Source: PFJX01 sp040757575 (lineage in GTDB: Bacteria; Pseudomonadota; Gammaproteobacteria; Burkholderiales; Thiobacillaceae). Taken from it: a stretch of 64,000 nucleotides of DNA. Of this stretch, positions 1 to 8,726 are shown in pieces; the first letter of the stretch is position 1; every line of letters starts with the position of its first letter. A model generated the notes under the pieces. It did no database searches and had not been told where the DNA came from. It saw only the letters and a program-made list of their open reading frames with translations. A program made the translations under genes and the position numbers. Where the stretch lies: positions 124,001 to 188,000 of the forward strand of contig JBFLXA010000003.1 in assembly GCA_040757575.1 (NCBI GenBank), read 5' to 3'.

Positions 1-852
1 CAGGGTTGCGAGCACGGCTGCGTGTACTGCTACGCCCGACCCAGCCATGCCTACCACGGTTTTTCGCCGGGGCTGGATTTCGAGACGAAGATCATCGCCC
101 GGCCCAATATCGCCGAACGGCTGCGGGTGGAGTTGGCAAAGCCGGGGTATCAGCCGGCGCCTGTGGCCCTGGGGGCCAATACAGACCCCTGGCAACCGGT
201 GGAGCGGAAGTTGGGCATCACCCGTCAGGTGCTGGAGGTGCTGGCCGAGGCCCGCCACCCGATGATGCTGGTGACCAAGTCGAGCCTGGTGGAGCGGGAT
301 ATGGATTTGCTGGCGGAGATGGCCAGAGACGGCCTGGTCCATGCGGCAGTGTCCATCTGCACCCTGGATGCTGATCTGGCCCGCCGCCTGGAGCCCCGGG
401 CTGCCAGTCCCGCCCGCCGCCTGAAGACCCTGGAGCGCCTGACCGGAGCAGGGATTCCCTGCGCCGTGCTCGCCGCGCCGGTGATTCCGGGCCTTACAGA
501 TACGGACCTCGAGCGGATACTGACTGCCGCCCGGGACGCGGGGGCCCGTAGTGCGGGGTATGTGTTGTTGCGCCTGCCCCATGAACTCAAAACGGTGTTC
601 CAGGACTGGCTTGCCGTACACCACCCCCTGGGGGCCAATCATGTGATGAGCCTGCTGCGGCAGATGCGGGACGGGCGGGAGAACGATCCTGCCTTCGGCC
701 TGCGGCAACGGGGCAGGGGGGTGTTCGCGGAACTCCTGGCCCGCCGTTTCGATGTGGCTCGCCGCAGGCTGAAACTGGATCAGGGTTTGGCGGCCCTGGA
801 TTCAAGTCGCTTTCGGCCCCCGGGGCGGACGGGACAATACAGCTTATTCTGA
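1..852 (+). CDS. Radical SAM protein, PA0069/SplB-like family (5' end cut)
   Basis: The reading frame is open at the left window edge and continues from base 1, so the true start lies outside. The first residues carry a radical SAM CxxxCxxC cluster motif (QGCEHGCVYCYARPSHAYHG), which binds the 4Fe-4S cluster that cleaves S-adenosylmethionine. The following stretch with GANTDPWQPVE and VTKSSLVERD matches the spore-photolyase-like radical SAM family often named PA0069. The substrate of this family is unknown to me. Only about 283 codons are visible; a longer protein is expected. It ends 150 bases before the next gene and no terminator is evident there. Confidence 0.85.
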   Translation, partial: QGCEHGCVYCYARPSHAYHGFSPGLDFETKIIARPNIAERLRVELAKPGYQPAPVALGANTDPWQPVERKLGITRQVLEVLAEARHPMMLVTKSSLVERDMDLLAEMARDGLVHAAVSICTLDADLARRLEPRAASPARRLKTLERLTGAGIPCAVLAAPVIPGLTDTDLERILTAARDAGARSAGYVLLRLPHELKTVFQDWLAVHHPLGANHVMSLLRQMRDGRENDPAFGLRQRGRGVFAELLARRFDVARRRLKLDQGLAALDSSRFRPPGRTGQYSLF

Positions 853-1002
853 GGGGCCGATTCCGGTCTTGCGGTTTCTGTTGGTAGACCTCCTCTTATC
901 CCCATATGCCCGCAGCCTGGTTTCCGCTTTGCCGGGCGCCATGTTCTACTTCGCCATCCGCAGCCTGTTGCTGCTTGAACTGCCCCGCTGGACATCGCAC
1001 CC

Positions 1003-1956
1003 ATGAATACCAATCTACAGGAAGCCATTCAGCGTCAACGCCAGATTCTGACGGGCTGGCTGGGGTCTTCCCTGGCCATTCTGGCAGAGGGATGCCGGGA
1101 TGTCTGGCCGGATCGCCAGGCCCTGGAAAACCGCTTGGAAGAGGGCCTGGGGGAGTTGCCCTATTGCAAGTATCTCTATGTCCTGGACCACAAGGCCCGG
1201 CAACTCACCGCCAACCTGACCCGGGCCGGGCGGCTGGAAGAACACCTGGGCCGGGACCGCAGCGACCGGCCCTACATGGCTTCGGCCCTGGCCGGCAGCG
1301 CCTTTTCCCTGTCGGATGCCTACATCAGCCGCAATGCCAAGCGGCCGTCCCTTACGGCCGTGCAACGTATCGTCGATAGCCGGGGGAACGTGCTTGGCTA
1401 CCTGGGGGCGGACTTCGACCTGAGGGAGCTTCCCAATACCCAGGCCCTGTACCAGCAGCCGGGCCACTGGATGCAGATGCGGGGGGACCCTTCCATCCGC
1501 GCCGGACTGTTCCTGCAGGAGCGTACCCACAGCCTCATGGACGAACAGATGGAGTCCGTGCTGGCCTTGTTGACGGAGCTGGTCACGGTGCACGGCGTGT
1601 TCCACGCCAAGCTGCACTTCTCCAGTTCCCGGGCCACCCTCTGGGTGGTGGACGACCCGTTTCGTTACCGTCTGCATGGCATCAACGACCTGACGGACCC
1701 GGATCTCTGCCTGGCCTATCCCCGGCGGGCCTATCCCAATGATGCGGCCATCCCCGTCGAGGCCATTCCCCGCATATTCCAGACCTTCCGGGACCTGCGA
1801 TTCCTGGACGAAACCATCTACCTGCGTTCCGCTACCCTGAACATCTTCAACGGCCTGGTGGGGCTGACCTTTTCCTGCGACGGCTCCCACTACATGCCCT
1901 GGGACGAGTTCCTGGACAAGAGCGTGGGGTTCTGGATGGGCACGACGGCGAGTTGA
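1003..1956 (+). CDS. PDC (Cache-like) sensor domain protein
   Basis: A 317-residue soluble protein with no predicted membrane helix or signal peptide. The central region (about residues 55-150) has the look of a PDC/Cache ligand-binding domain: a YVLDHKARQ strand, then DRSDRPYMASALAG and a LGADFDLREL strand typical of small-molecule sensing folds. No output domain such as GGDEF, kinase or MCP signalling is visible, so it may act through a partner. It starts with ATG 150 bases after the radical SAM gene and faces a convergent operon. The ligand cannot be inferred. Confidence 0.7.
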   Translation: MNTNLQEAIQRQRQILTGWLGSSLAILAEGCRDVWPDRQALENRLEEGLGELPYCKYLYVLDHKARQLTANLTRAGRLEEHLGRDRSDRPYMASALAGSAFSLSDAYISRNAKRPSLTAVQRIVDSRGNVLGYLGADFDLRELPNTQALYQQPGHWMQMRGDPSIRAGLFLQERTHSLMDEQMESVLALLTELVTVHGVFHAKLHFSSSRATLWVVDDPFRYRLHGINDLTDPDLCLAYPRRAYPNDAAIPVEAIPRIFQTFRDLRFLDETIYLRSATLNIFNGLVGLTFSCDGSHYMPWDEFLDKSVGFWMGTTAS

Positions 1957-2002
1957 ACGGGAAGTTGACCTGGGAGGCGGCGAGTCCAGGCCAGTCCCGG
2001 CT

Positions 2003-2473
2003 CTACGGCAAGCTCATGCGCAACTGGTCGCCCTGCTGTTCCATGCGTACCCGCCGCAACACGTTCATGCCCAGCAGGGCTTCCGCGCCCATGTTGGGCA
2101 GCACCACGACCCCCACCTCCTGTAATTCGAAGGGACCGAAACTGAGCCTTTCGGCCCGAGTGGTACAGGCCTCCACGGGGCCGTTGGCAGTGCTGAAGGT
2201 GGCGGTGCGGTCACAGCCCAGGCCCGCAGCCCGGGCGAGGTGCTCGGAAATCGATACCGTGCTGGCGCCGGTGTCGATCAGGAATCGGACGTCCTGGCCG
2301 TTGATACGTCCATCTATATGGAAATGACCATCCCGGGTGCGCTGGAGCTCGATGCTGTCCGCCCCCAGAATCTGTGGGGGCGGCGTTTCCTGGCGGAGGA
2401 AAAAGGCATACAGCAGCAGCCCGATGGCCAGCCAGATACCCAGATGCAGGAATAGCCGGCCGGTCTGCTCCAT
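2003..2473 (-). CDS. Membrane-anchored retropepsin-like aspartic protease (clan AA)
   Basis: A 156-residue protein with one N-terminal membrane helix (about residues 8-26) followed by a single retropepsin-type domain. The catalytic motif is FLIDTGASTVSIS near residue 64; GAEALLGMNVL near residue 130 is the matching late motif. Such single-domain aspartic proteases act as dimers; this anchored form (TIGR02281-like) probably faces the periplasm. Its substrates are not known. The gene lies 12 bases downstream of the membrane protein at 2486-3172 and is probably in the same transcript. Confidence 0.82.
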   Translation of the reverse strand: MEQTGRLFLHLGIWLAIGLLLYAFFLRQETPPPQILGADSIELQRTRDGHFHIDGRINGQDVRFLIDTGASTVSISEHLARAAGLGCDRTATFSTANGPVEACTTRAERLSFGPFELQEVGVVVLPNMGAEALLGMNVLRRVRMEQQGDQLRMSLP

Positions 2474-2485
2474 GGCGACCGAAAC

Positions 2486-3172
2486 TTACTTCTTGCCGTT
2501 GGTGGCTTTTTCGATCACCCGACTGGCCCAGTCCTTGGCACCCATGCCGAAGGCAATGGCAAAGGCCAGGCCCACGGCACCGAAGGCGATGATGAATGCC
2601 GCCGTCAGCAGTTCGTTGGCGATCTGCAACTGTTCCATGGCGATGAAGAACACGAACACCATCATGGCGTATTCGGAGAAGGTGGACACCGTCAGCGCCC
2701 CGTCGAATTCCATGTTGTTCAGCCAGGCGAACACCAGACGGTTGATGAACCGGGCCAGAATGGTGCCGAACACCAGTACCAGGATGGCGACGATGACGTT
2801 GGGGATGTAGAACACCACCTTGTTGAACAGGTCCGCCACCATTTGCAGTCCCAGGGAGTTGGCCACGGTGACGATCATCACCAGGATGATGAGCCAGTAC
2901 ACCAGGTTGCTGATGACCCCCGCCAGGGACAGTTCCAGCTCGGCGTGCTGCATAAAGGCTTCCAGGCCGGATTTCTCCGTAATCTTGTCGAACTTCATGG
3001 CAGTCAGCAGACGCCGTACGCCGCTACGGGCCAGCTTGGCCAGGATCCAGCCGATGAACAGCAGTAGCAGGGCGGCGATGAGCTGGGGCACGAAGCTGGC
3101 CAGCTGGGTCCAGAAAGTCGTAAGGGAGGCGACGAAGATGTCCACCTGTTCCATGACGTTCTCCATGGGCAA
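2486..3172 (-). CDS. Mechanosensitive-channel-like membrane protein (conserved TM-helix repeats)
   Basis: A 228-residue integral membrane protein with about five hydrophobic helices. It resembles the conserved TM-helix (PF05552) proteins related to MscS: paired helices FVPQLIAALLLLFIGWILAK and YIPNVIVAILVLVFGTILA are internal repeats, each followed by an amphipathic segment. The MscS pore and beta domains are absent, so channel activity is not proven. The gene heads a two-gene unit with the anchored protease. The start used is the MPMENV methionine; a second in-frame ATG (MENV) lies two codons later. Confidence 0.75.
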   Translation of the reverse strand: MPMENVMEQVDIFVASLTTFWTQLASFVPQLIAALLLLFIGWILAKLARSGVRRLLTAMKFDKITEKSGLEAFMQHAELELSLAGVISNLVYWLIILVMIVTVANSLGLQMVADLFNKVVFYIPNVIVAILVLVFGTILARFINRLVFAWLNNMEFDGALTVSTFSEYAMMVFVFFIAMEQLQIANELLTAAFIIAFGAVGLAFAIAFGMGAKDWASRVIEKATNGKK

Positions 3173-3207
3173 TCCTTGGTAGGTAATTAATAGCTGAATT
3201 GTAGGGC

Positions 3208-4098
3208 TTAAGCCGTCAATTGTTCCCGGGTAAGGATGAAGACCGTGTCATTGCCCCCTTCCAGTTCTGGCCAGAAGAAGTCCAGATTGGGGTAGGCCGC
3301 CTCCAGGGCAGACCGGTTGTGGCCGATTTCCACCGCCAGCAGCCCACCCGGATTCAGGTGCCTGGGAGCATCCCGCAGGATGATGCGGGTGGCGTCCAGG
3401 CCATCCACACCGGAGCCCAGGGCCAACTTGGGCTCGTGCAGGTATTCCGGCGGCAGGGCGGCCACGGACGGGGCGTCCACATAGGGCGGGTTGGAAACGA
3501 TGAGGTCATAGGTGGCGCCTGCCAGGGGGTCGAACAGGTTCCCTTCGAAAAGCTGCACCCGGTCATCCAGGCCGTAGTCCGCCACATTGAGGGCCGCCAC
3601 CTGCAAGGCCTCGCCGGAGAGATCTACAGCATCCACGGCAGCTTCCGGGAAGGCCTCCGCCAGCAGGATGGCCAGGCAGCCGGAACCGGTGCACAGGTCC
3701 AGGGCGCTTGTCACCTCCCGGTCCAGCCAGGGCTGAAAGTGCTCCAGGATCATGGGTGCCAGGAAGGAGCGGGGCACGATGACCCGCTCGTCCACATAGA
3801 AGCGATAGCCCTGCAACCAGGCTTCCCGGGTCAGGTAGGCGGCGGGGATGCGTTGCTCCACCCGCTTTTCCAGGACGCGGGCCAGCCGCTCGCGTTCTTC
3901 CGGCATCAGCCGGGCATCCAGGAAGGGTTCCAGCCGGTCGATGGGCAGATGCAGGGTATGCAGGATGAGATAGGCCGCCTCGTCGAAGGCTTCGCTGCTG
4001 CCATGGCCGAAGAACAGGCCGGCCTGGTTGAAACGGCTGACGGCGAAGCGCAGCCAGTCCCTCAGGGTATGCAACTCCTGAACAGCCTTGTCATGCAT
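3208..4098 (-). CDS. prmB: Ribosomal protein uL3 N5-glutamine methyltransferase PrmB
   Basis: A 296-residue SAM-dependent methyltransferase. It has the HemK/PrmB architecture: an N-terminal helical domain, the SAM-binding motif ALDLCTGSGCLAILLAEAFP and the catalytic NPPYVDAPS motif, which binds the target glutamine amide. The N-terminal part (LRDWLRFAVSRFNQ, YLILHTLHLP) is PrmB-like rather than PrmC-like. It methylates a glutamine on ribosomal protein uL3. The start codon overlaps the end of dapE by 8 bases, so translation is probably coupled; the order ArsC-like/dapE/prmB is common in betaproteobacteria. Confidence 0.93.
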   Translation of the reverse strand: MHDKAVQELHTLRDWLRFAVSRFNQAGLFFGHGSSEAFDEAAYLILHTLHLPIDRLEPFLDARLMPEERERLARVLEKRVEQRIPAAYLTREAWLQGYRFYVDERVIVPRSFLAPMILEHFQPWLDREVTSALDLCTGSGCLAILLAEAFPEAAVDAVDLSGEALQVAALNVADYGLDDRVQLFEGNLFDPLAGATYDLIVSNPPYVDAPSVAALPPEYLHEPKLALGSGVDGLDATRIILRDAPRHLNPGGLLAVEIGHNRSALEAAYPNLDFFWPELEGGNDTVFILTREQLTA

Positions 4099-5221
4099 GA
4101 AGCATCCTTTTCAATACGCCCTCATATACCCGGGCGAGCTGGATCAGTTCTTCTACGCCCACGTGTTCGTCGATCTTGTGGATGGACTCGTTGACCGGGC
4201 CGAATTCCACCACTTCCCGGGCGATGTCGGCGATGAAGCGGCCATCGGAGGTGCCGCCGGTGGTGGAGAGTTCCGCGTCCACGCCGGAGACTTCCTTGAT
4301 GGCGCCGGACAGGGCGTCCACCAGGGGCCCCCGTGGCGTGAGAAAGGATTTTGCCCCCACTTCCCAGTCCAGTTCATAGTCCAGGCCGTGCTTGTCCAGA
4401 ATGGCGTGGACCCGCTCCTTCAGGCTTTCTGCCGGGCTGGCGGTGCCATGGCGGAAGTTGAAGACGATGTCCGCATGGCCGGGCACCACGTTGGTGGCGC
4501 CGGTACCGGCGTGCATGTTGGATATCTGCCAGGTGGTGGGGGGGAAGTAGTCGTTGCCTTCGTCCCAGACCGTGGCGGCCAGTTCGGCGATGGCCGGGGC
4601 CACCAGATGGATGGGGTTTTTGCCCAGGTGAGGATAGGCGATATGGGCCTGAATGCCCTTCACCCGCAGCCGGCCGTGGAGGGAGCCCCGGCGGCCGTTT
4701 TTCATCATGTCGCCGAAGTGGGCCACGCAGGTGGGCTCGCCGACGATGCAGGCGTCGATGGTCTCGCCCCGGGCGGCCAGTTTTTCCACAACCTTCACGG
4801 TGCCATCCACCGCCGGGCCTTCCTCATCGGAGGTGATCAACAGGGCGATGGAGCCCGGATGGTCCGGGTTTTTCGCCAGGAAGACTTCCACGGCTGCCAC
4901 GAAGGCGGCAATGGAGCCCTTCATGTCTGCCGCGCCCCGGCCGTACAGCACCCCGTCCCGTACCGTGGGCACGAAGGGGTCCGAGGACCATTGGTCCAGG
5001 GGGCCCGTGGGCACCACGTCTGTGTGGCCGGCAAAGCACACGAGGGGGGCCTGCTGGCCCCGCCGGGCCCAGAGGTTACTGACCTGGCCGCTGGGCACGG
5101 GCTCAATGATGAAGCCCAGACTGGCCAGCTTCTCGGAAAGCCAGTGCTGGCAGCCGGCGTCGTCGGGCGTGAGGGAGCGCCGGGAAATCAGTTCCCGGGC
5201 GTAGTCGAAGGTACGTTCCAT
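4091..5221 (-). CDS. dapE: Succinyl-diaminopimelate desuccinylase DapE
   Basis: A 376-residue M20-family metallohydrolase that removes succinate from N-succinyl-LL-diaminopimelate in lysine and peptidoglycan precursor synthesis. The two-zinc ligand motifs are present: CFAGHTDVVP, GRGAADMKGSIAAF, TSDEEGPAVDGT with the catalytic glutamate, GEPTC, and a late histidine in ESIHKIDEHV. The start at MERTFDYAREL is chosen because it gives the usual family length; an upstream in-frame ATG would add 21 unlikely residues that run into the ArsC-like gene. It lies 16 bases after that gene and overlaps prmB. Confidence 0.95.
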   Translation of the reverse strand: MERTFDYARELISRRSLTPDDAGCQHWLSEKLASLGFIIEPVPSGQVSNLWARRGQQAPLVCFAGHTDVVPTGPLDQWSSDPFVPTVRDGVLYGRGAADMKGSIAAFVAAVEVFLAKNPDHPGSIALLITSDEEGPAVDGTVKVVEKLAARGETIDACIVGEPTCVAHFGDMMKNGRRGSLHGRLRVKGIQAHIAYPHLGKNPIHLVAPAIAELAATVWDEGNDYFPPTTWQISNMHAGTGATNVVPGHADIVFNFRHGTASPAESLKERVHAILDKHGLDYELDWEVGAKSFLTPRGPLVDALSGAIKEVSGVDAELSTTGGTSDGRFIADIAREVVEFGPVNESIHKIDEHVGVEELIQLARVYEGVLKRMLHA

Positions 5222-5237
5222 GGGGTCTTTGTTTGTC

Positions 5238-5582
5238 TTATTTGAACAGTGCGGCGTAGCGGTCTTCCTTGAAACCCGCTTCAAACTGGTTGTCCCGCTC
5301 GAGGAGGGGACGCTTGATGACGCTGGAATGTTCCCGCATCACCGCCAGGGCGGAGGCAGCGTCGGTGACGCCGGCCTTCACCTCGTCCGGCAACTTGCGC
5401 CAGGTGGGGCCCGCCCGGTTCATCAGGGTCTCCCAGCCAAGCTGCTGCATGGCGGCCTTGAGTACCACCTCGGGCACGCCCTGTTTCTTGTAGTCGTGGA
5501 ATTCGTAGTCCAGACCCTGGGCCTCCAGCCAGGCACGGGCCTTCTTGACGGTGGTGCAGTTGGGGATTCCGTAGACTTTCAT
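5238..5582 (-). CDS. ArsC-family reductase (YffB/Spx-like)
   Basis: A 114-residue thioredoxin-fold protein of the ArsC/Spx/YffB family. It shows the family N-terminus VYGIPNCTTVKKARAWL with a single cysteine at residue 9, and the KRPLLE motif near residue 91. It lacks the further cysteines of well-studied arsenate reductases, so arsenate reduction should not be assumed. The gene sits directly upstream of dapE, an association conserved in many betaproteobacteria, but a functional link to lysine synthesis is not established. Confidence 0.85.
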   Translation of the reverse strand: MKVYGIPNCTTVKKARAWLEAQGLDYEFHDYKKQGVPEVVLKAAMQQLGWETLMNRAGPTWRKLPDEVKAGVTDAASALAVMREHSSVIKRPLLERDNQFEAGFKEDRYAALFK

Positions 5583-5626
5583 GGCATAGTCGGCAGAGAA
5601 AAACGCGTCATTCTACCTGCCCAGCC

Positions 5627-6070
5627 ATGCCCAGCCAGTTTCAGTACCACATCCGCCCCGCCGACTGGGACCGGGACCAGGTCGCCATCGCGGCAGTGCG
5701 GCGGGAGGTGTTCATCGTCGAGCAGTGCGTGCCGGAACATCTGGAATGGGAGGAAGAGGATGGTCGTCACCACTGGTTCGTGGCTGAAACCCGCCTGGGT
5801 GTCATCGGCATCGCCCGTCTTACTGACCATGGCCGCATCGGCCGCATGGCGGTGCGCCGGCCCTTCCGGGGCAAGGGGGTGGGCCGGGCCCTCCTGGAGG
5901 CGGCCCTGGCAGCGGCAAGGGCCGCGGGCATGACAGAGGTCTTCCTTTCCGCCCAGGTTCAGGCAATGGGGTTTTATGCCCGCCAGGGATTTTCCGCGGA
6001 AGGGGATGAATATCAGGATGCGGGGATCCCCCACCGCACCATGAGACTGGTTTTCAAGGAGTTGCCATGA
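5627..6070 (+). CDS. GNAT-family N-acetyltransferase
   Basis: A 147-residue GCN5-related acetyltransferase. The acetyl-CoA-binding motif A is clear: GRIGRMAVRRPFRGKGVGRALLEAAL holds the R/Q-x-x-G-x-G/A signature around residues 68-90. The N-terminal RREVFIVEQCVPEHLEWEEED is typical of the ElaA/YjcF-like subgroup. The acceptor substrate is unknown. The stop codon overlaps the ispF start (ATGA), suggesting translational coupling. Confidence 0.88.
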   Translation: MPSQFQYHIRPADWDRDQVAIAAVRREVFIVEQCVPEHLEWEEEDGRHHWFVAETRLGVIGIARLTDHGRIGRMAVRRPFRGKGVGRALLEAALAAARAAGMTEVFLSAQVQAMGFYARQGFSAEGDEYQDAGIPHRTMRLVFKELP

Positions 6071-6546
6071 ATATCCGTGTAGGTCACGGTTTCGACGTCC
6101 ACGCCTTCGCCGAAGGCCGCAAACTGATCATCGGCGGGGTGGACATTCCCCATGAGCGGGGCCTGCTGGGCCATTCCGACGCCGACGTGCTGCTGCACGC
6201 CCTTTGCGATGCCTTGCTCGGGGCGGCTGCCCTGGGGGATATCGGCAAGCACTTCCCGGATTCCGACCCCCGCTACAAGGGCATCGACAGCCGGGAACTG
6301 CTGCGCCACGTGGCGGGTTTGCTGGCTGAAAAGGGCTGGAAGGTGGGCAATGTGGACGCCACGATCGTCGCTCAGGCACCGAAGATGGCACCCCACATTC
6401 CCGCCATGCGGGCCCATATTTCCGCCGACCTGGGGGTGGACGAGGGGGCCGTGAACGTGAAGGCCACCACCACGGAAAAGCTTGGATTCACCGGCCGGGG
6501 GGAGGGCATCGCCGCCGAGGCCGTGGCGCTGATCCTGGGGGCCTGA
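6067..6546 (+). CDS. ispF: 2-C-methyl-D-erythritol 2,4-cyclodiphosphate synthase IspF
   Basis: A 159-residue enzyme of the non-mevalonate isoprenoid pathway, which cyclises CDP-methylerythritol 2-phosphate with release of CMP. Zinc ligands are visible in GHGFDVHAF (Asp10, His12) and in the GLLGHSDADVLLHA block; the C-terminal KATTTEKLGFTGRGEGIAAEA block completes the family signature. The length is normal for the trimeric enzyme. ispD is not adjacent here; instead a GNAT gene overlaps upstream and thpR follows after 4 bases. Confidence 0.97.
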   Translation: MNIRVGHGFDVHAFAEGRKLIIGGVDIPHERGLLGHSDADVLLHALCDALLGAAALGDIGKHFPDSDPRYKGIDSRELLRHVAGLLAEKGWKVGNVDATIVAQAPKMAPHIPAMRAHISADLGVDEGAVNVKATTTEKLGFTGRGEGIAAEAVALILGA

Positions 6547-6550
6547 GGAC

Positions 6551-7123
6551 TTGGCCGCCTCGGATCAGATCCGCTGCTTTTTTGCCCTCTGGCCCACTCC
6601 GGAGCAGCGGGCCACCCTGGTCCGCGCCGCCCAAATCCTTCATCAGCGCCATGGAGGGCGGGTCATGGCGCCGGACAGCCTGCACCTCACCCTGGTGTTC
6701 GTCGGCCAGGTTCCCCTGGCGCGCCTGCCGGAGTTGATGGCGGCAGGGGCCGGCGTCCAGGCACCTGCCTGCGAAGTTCGCCTGGACCGGGCCTCCTGCT
6801 GGCGCCATAACCGCATCGGCTGCCTGGAAGCGAGAGGGGTACCGGATGGGTTGCGTGCCTTGGTGCAGGGTATCGAGTCCGGGCTTCGGCAGGCGGGCTT
6901 GCCTTTCGACGCCAGGGTCTATCGGCCCCACGTCACCCTGCTGCGTAATGGGGATTGCCGGCCGGGGATGGAGATGGAAACTACAGAAAAGGAATCTGCA
7001 GAAAAGGAAAATCCCGCGCCGGAGCCGTTGCTCTGGTCGGCGCGGGATTTCGTGCTGGTCAGATCCAGCCTGCGCCCGGAAGGGGCGCGCTATGTGGAGC
7101 TGGGCCGCTGGCCCCTCCTATAG
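6551..7123 (+). CDS. thpR: RNA 2',3'-cyclic phosphodiesterase ThpR (2H family)
   Basis: A 190-residue member of the 2H phosphoesterase family (formerly LigT), with its two HxTx motifs, HLTLVFVG near residue 38 and HVTLLRNG near residue 123. It hydrolyses 2',3'-cyclic phosphate ends of RNA. The start is a TTG four bases after ispF; no ATG fits the family N-terminus IRCFFALWPTPEQR. An in-frame 15-base tandem duplication after the second HxTx adds a charged TEKESAEKEN insert not expected in the core fold. Confidence 0.9.
   Translation: MAASDQIRCFFALWPTPEQRATLVRAAQILHQRHGGRVMAPDSLHLTLVFVGQVPLARLPELMAAGAGVQAPACEVRLDRASCWRHNRIGCLEARGVPDGLRALVQGIESGLRQAGLPFDARVYRPHVTLLRNGDCRPGMEMETTEKESAEKENPAPEPLLWSARDFVLVRSSLRPEGARYVELGRWPLL
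6981..7010 (+). repeat. 15-bp tandem duplication inside thpR
   Basis: Two adjacent 15-base units, CTACAGAAAAGGAAT and CTGCAGAAAAGGAAA, differ at two positions. They are in frame and encode the glutamate/lysine-rich insert of ThpR. Confidence 0.8.
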
Positions 7124-7552
7124 GTAAACCACCTGCTGCAAGTGTCCCGCCAGGTCTTTTACCGGCAGGCGGGTGTAATCCCGGTCGATACTCTCCGATA
7201 CCTTGCTCCTTACCTGTCCGCTCAGGCGTGTGTTGACCAGCCCCATGAAGGGGGCCGAGGCCACGAGGATGAGCCGGTCATACGCATTCTTGATCCGGCC
7301 TTCGTCCAGTTCGCGGGCTACTTCCTGGGCGAAGCGTTCCGCCTCGTGGTGCTTGGGGTCCGTGGCCTGGACGAAGGCGCCGTGGCCGGGACCCGAGTTG
7401 GATCCGGATCGGTCGCTCACCAGGGTCGAAGTCTTCGCCCGGCTTTGCGGATGGAGGAATTCCTTGACGAATTCCAGGCCCTTGTTGGGCCCCTTGTTGG
7501 CGAAGAGCTTGGCTTGGCTGGCATTGGCAACCATGATCCAGGTAACAGACAT
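7118..7552 (-). CDS. Host attachment protein family (Hap)
   Basis: A 144-residue protein of the 'host attachment protein' family (PF10116-like), recognised by the N-terminus WIMVANASQAKLFANKG and the middle ERFAQEVARELDEG. The C-terminal half (YDRLILVASAPFMG) resembles domains found in ribosome-associated release-factor-like proteins; the true role is unclear. The MSVTWIMV start is preferred over an upstream ATG that would add 17 residues. It converges with thpR, overlapping its end by 6 bases, and the sequence shows no terminator between them. Confidence 0.82.
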   Translation of the reverse strand: MSVTWIMVANASQAKLFANKGPNKGLEFVKEFLHPQSRAKTSTLVSDRSGSNSGPGHGAFVQATDPKHHEAERFAQEVARELDEGRIKNAYDRLILVASAPFMGLVNTRLSGQVRSKVSESIDRDYTRLPVKDLAGHLQQVVYL

Positions 7553-7636
7553 AACAATCCCCCTTGTGGGTTGGCTTGAGGATTCGGGTTTGCCGCAGAA
7601 CACGGCAATTTCAAGCTAGCAGGGATGTCCGGGAGG

Positions 7637-8716
7637 TCAAGCCGGGTTTTTCAGGACAGCCCGGGCGAGGGCCAGAAAGACCTCGGGGCTCGGGTCCGTC
7701 AGGTTGAATACTGGCGAGTGGGGGGCTTGCAGGTAATTACGCCCTAGGGAACGGGTATAGGCCGGGTCATAGTGGTGCACGAGCAGGTCTGACACCAGTT
7801 CGTCCCAGCGGCCTGCCAGGCCCAGGTTCTTCCATGCATCGATGCGCTCCTTGCCCTGCAACTGCACCAGGCAGTCCAGCTGCCGGCCCAGGGCCTCCGG
7901 TTCCGCAAGGAAATGGGCGTATTCCTCTTTCAACAGGGCCACCCGCACGGGAATCTCCGCCGTCAGATTGATGCACGGGGCGGCCCGCATGTATTCCAGA
8001 AGGATTTCCGGGGTTTGCAGTTTGCCGATCTTCTTGCTTTCCGATTCCACAAACACGGGCCTATCGCTGGAAAACCGACGCAGCCGGTCCCAGACCAGGG
8101 TTTCGAAATACTTCTGGCTGGGCTGGGGCCGGTCCGGGTAGGCCCCCAGCACGGAACCCATGTGGGCAGCCATTTCTTCCAGGTCCAGCACCTGGGCCCC
8201 GCTATGTTCCAGGGCCCGCAGAAAACGGCTCTTGCCCACTCCGGTGGGGCCGCAGACCACCTGGAAGTGGAATTGGCCGGGAAGTTGGGGCAGTTGCTCG
8301 ATGACATGGCGGCGAAACGCTTTGTAGCCCCCATCCAGTTGGGCGGCCGACCAGCCCACGGCCCGCAGGATGGTGGTGAAGCTGCCACTGCGGCTACCTC
8401 CCCGCCAACAGTAGACCAGGGGGCGGTAATTGCGGGGCTTGCTGGCGAAATAGGCCTCCAGATGGGCTGCGATGTTGCGGGACACCAGGGCGGCTCCGGC
8501 CTTTTTGGCCTCGAAGGCGGATACCTGCTTGTGCAGGGTGCCGATGCGGGCCCGCTCCTCATTGTCCAGCACCGGCAGACTGATGGCTCCGGGCAGGTGG
8601 TCTTCCTCGAATTCACCGGGGGAGCGGGCATCGATGATCTCGTCATATTCGTCCAGTTCCTGGACGGTGACCACGCCCTCCTTGCGGCGGGGAACAGGGG
8701 GTTCGGCGCACTTCAT
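7637..8716 (-). CDS. mnmH: tRNA 2-selenouridine synthase MnmH (SelU/YbbB)
   Basis: A 359-residue protein that replaces sulfur by selenium (via a geranylated intermediate) at the wobble 2-thiouridine of some tRNAs. It has an N-terminal rhodanese domain with the catalytic cysteine in VYCWRGGSRS (about residue 102) and a C-terminal P-loop domain with GPTGVGKSRFLRAL (about residue 157). The length is close to the family norm. It lies 10 bases after smpB and is probably co-transcribed. selD, needed for selenophosphate, is not in this window. Confidence 0.94.
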   Translation of the reverse strand: MKCAEPPVPRRKEGVVTVQELDEYDEIIDARSPGEFEEDHLPGAISLPVLDNEERARIGTLHKQVSAFEAKKAGAALVSRNIAAHLEAYFASKPRNYRPLVYCWRGGSRSGSFTTILRAVGWSAAQLDGGYKAFRRHVIEQLPQLPGQFHFQVVCGPTGVGKSRFLRALEHSGAQVLDLEEMAAHMGSVLGAYPDRPQPSQKYFETLVWDRLRRFSSDRPVFVESESKKIGKLQTPEILLEYMRAAPCINLTAEIPVRVALLKEEYAHFLAEPEALGRQLDCLVQLQGKERIDAWKNLGLAGRWDELVSDLLVHHYDPAYTRSLGRNYLQAPHSPVFNLTDPSPEVFLALARAVLKNPA

Positions 8717-8726
8717 CCTGGCGCGC

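Noticed and set aside
5222..5284. Upstream ATG extending DapE by 21 residues
   Set aside because: The extension overlaps the ArsC-like gene and DapE reaches normal length from 5221.
5238..5582. Arsenate reductase as part of an arsenic resistance operon
   Set aside because: No arsR, arsB or acr3 gene is near, and the gene lies in the common dapE context; only a single N-terminal cysteine is seen.
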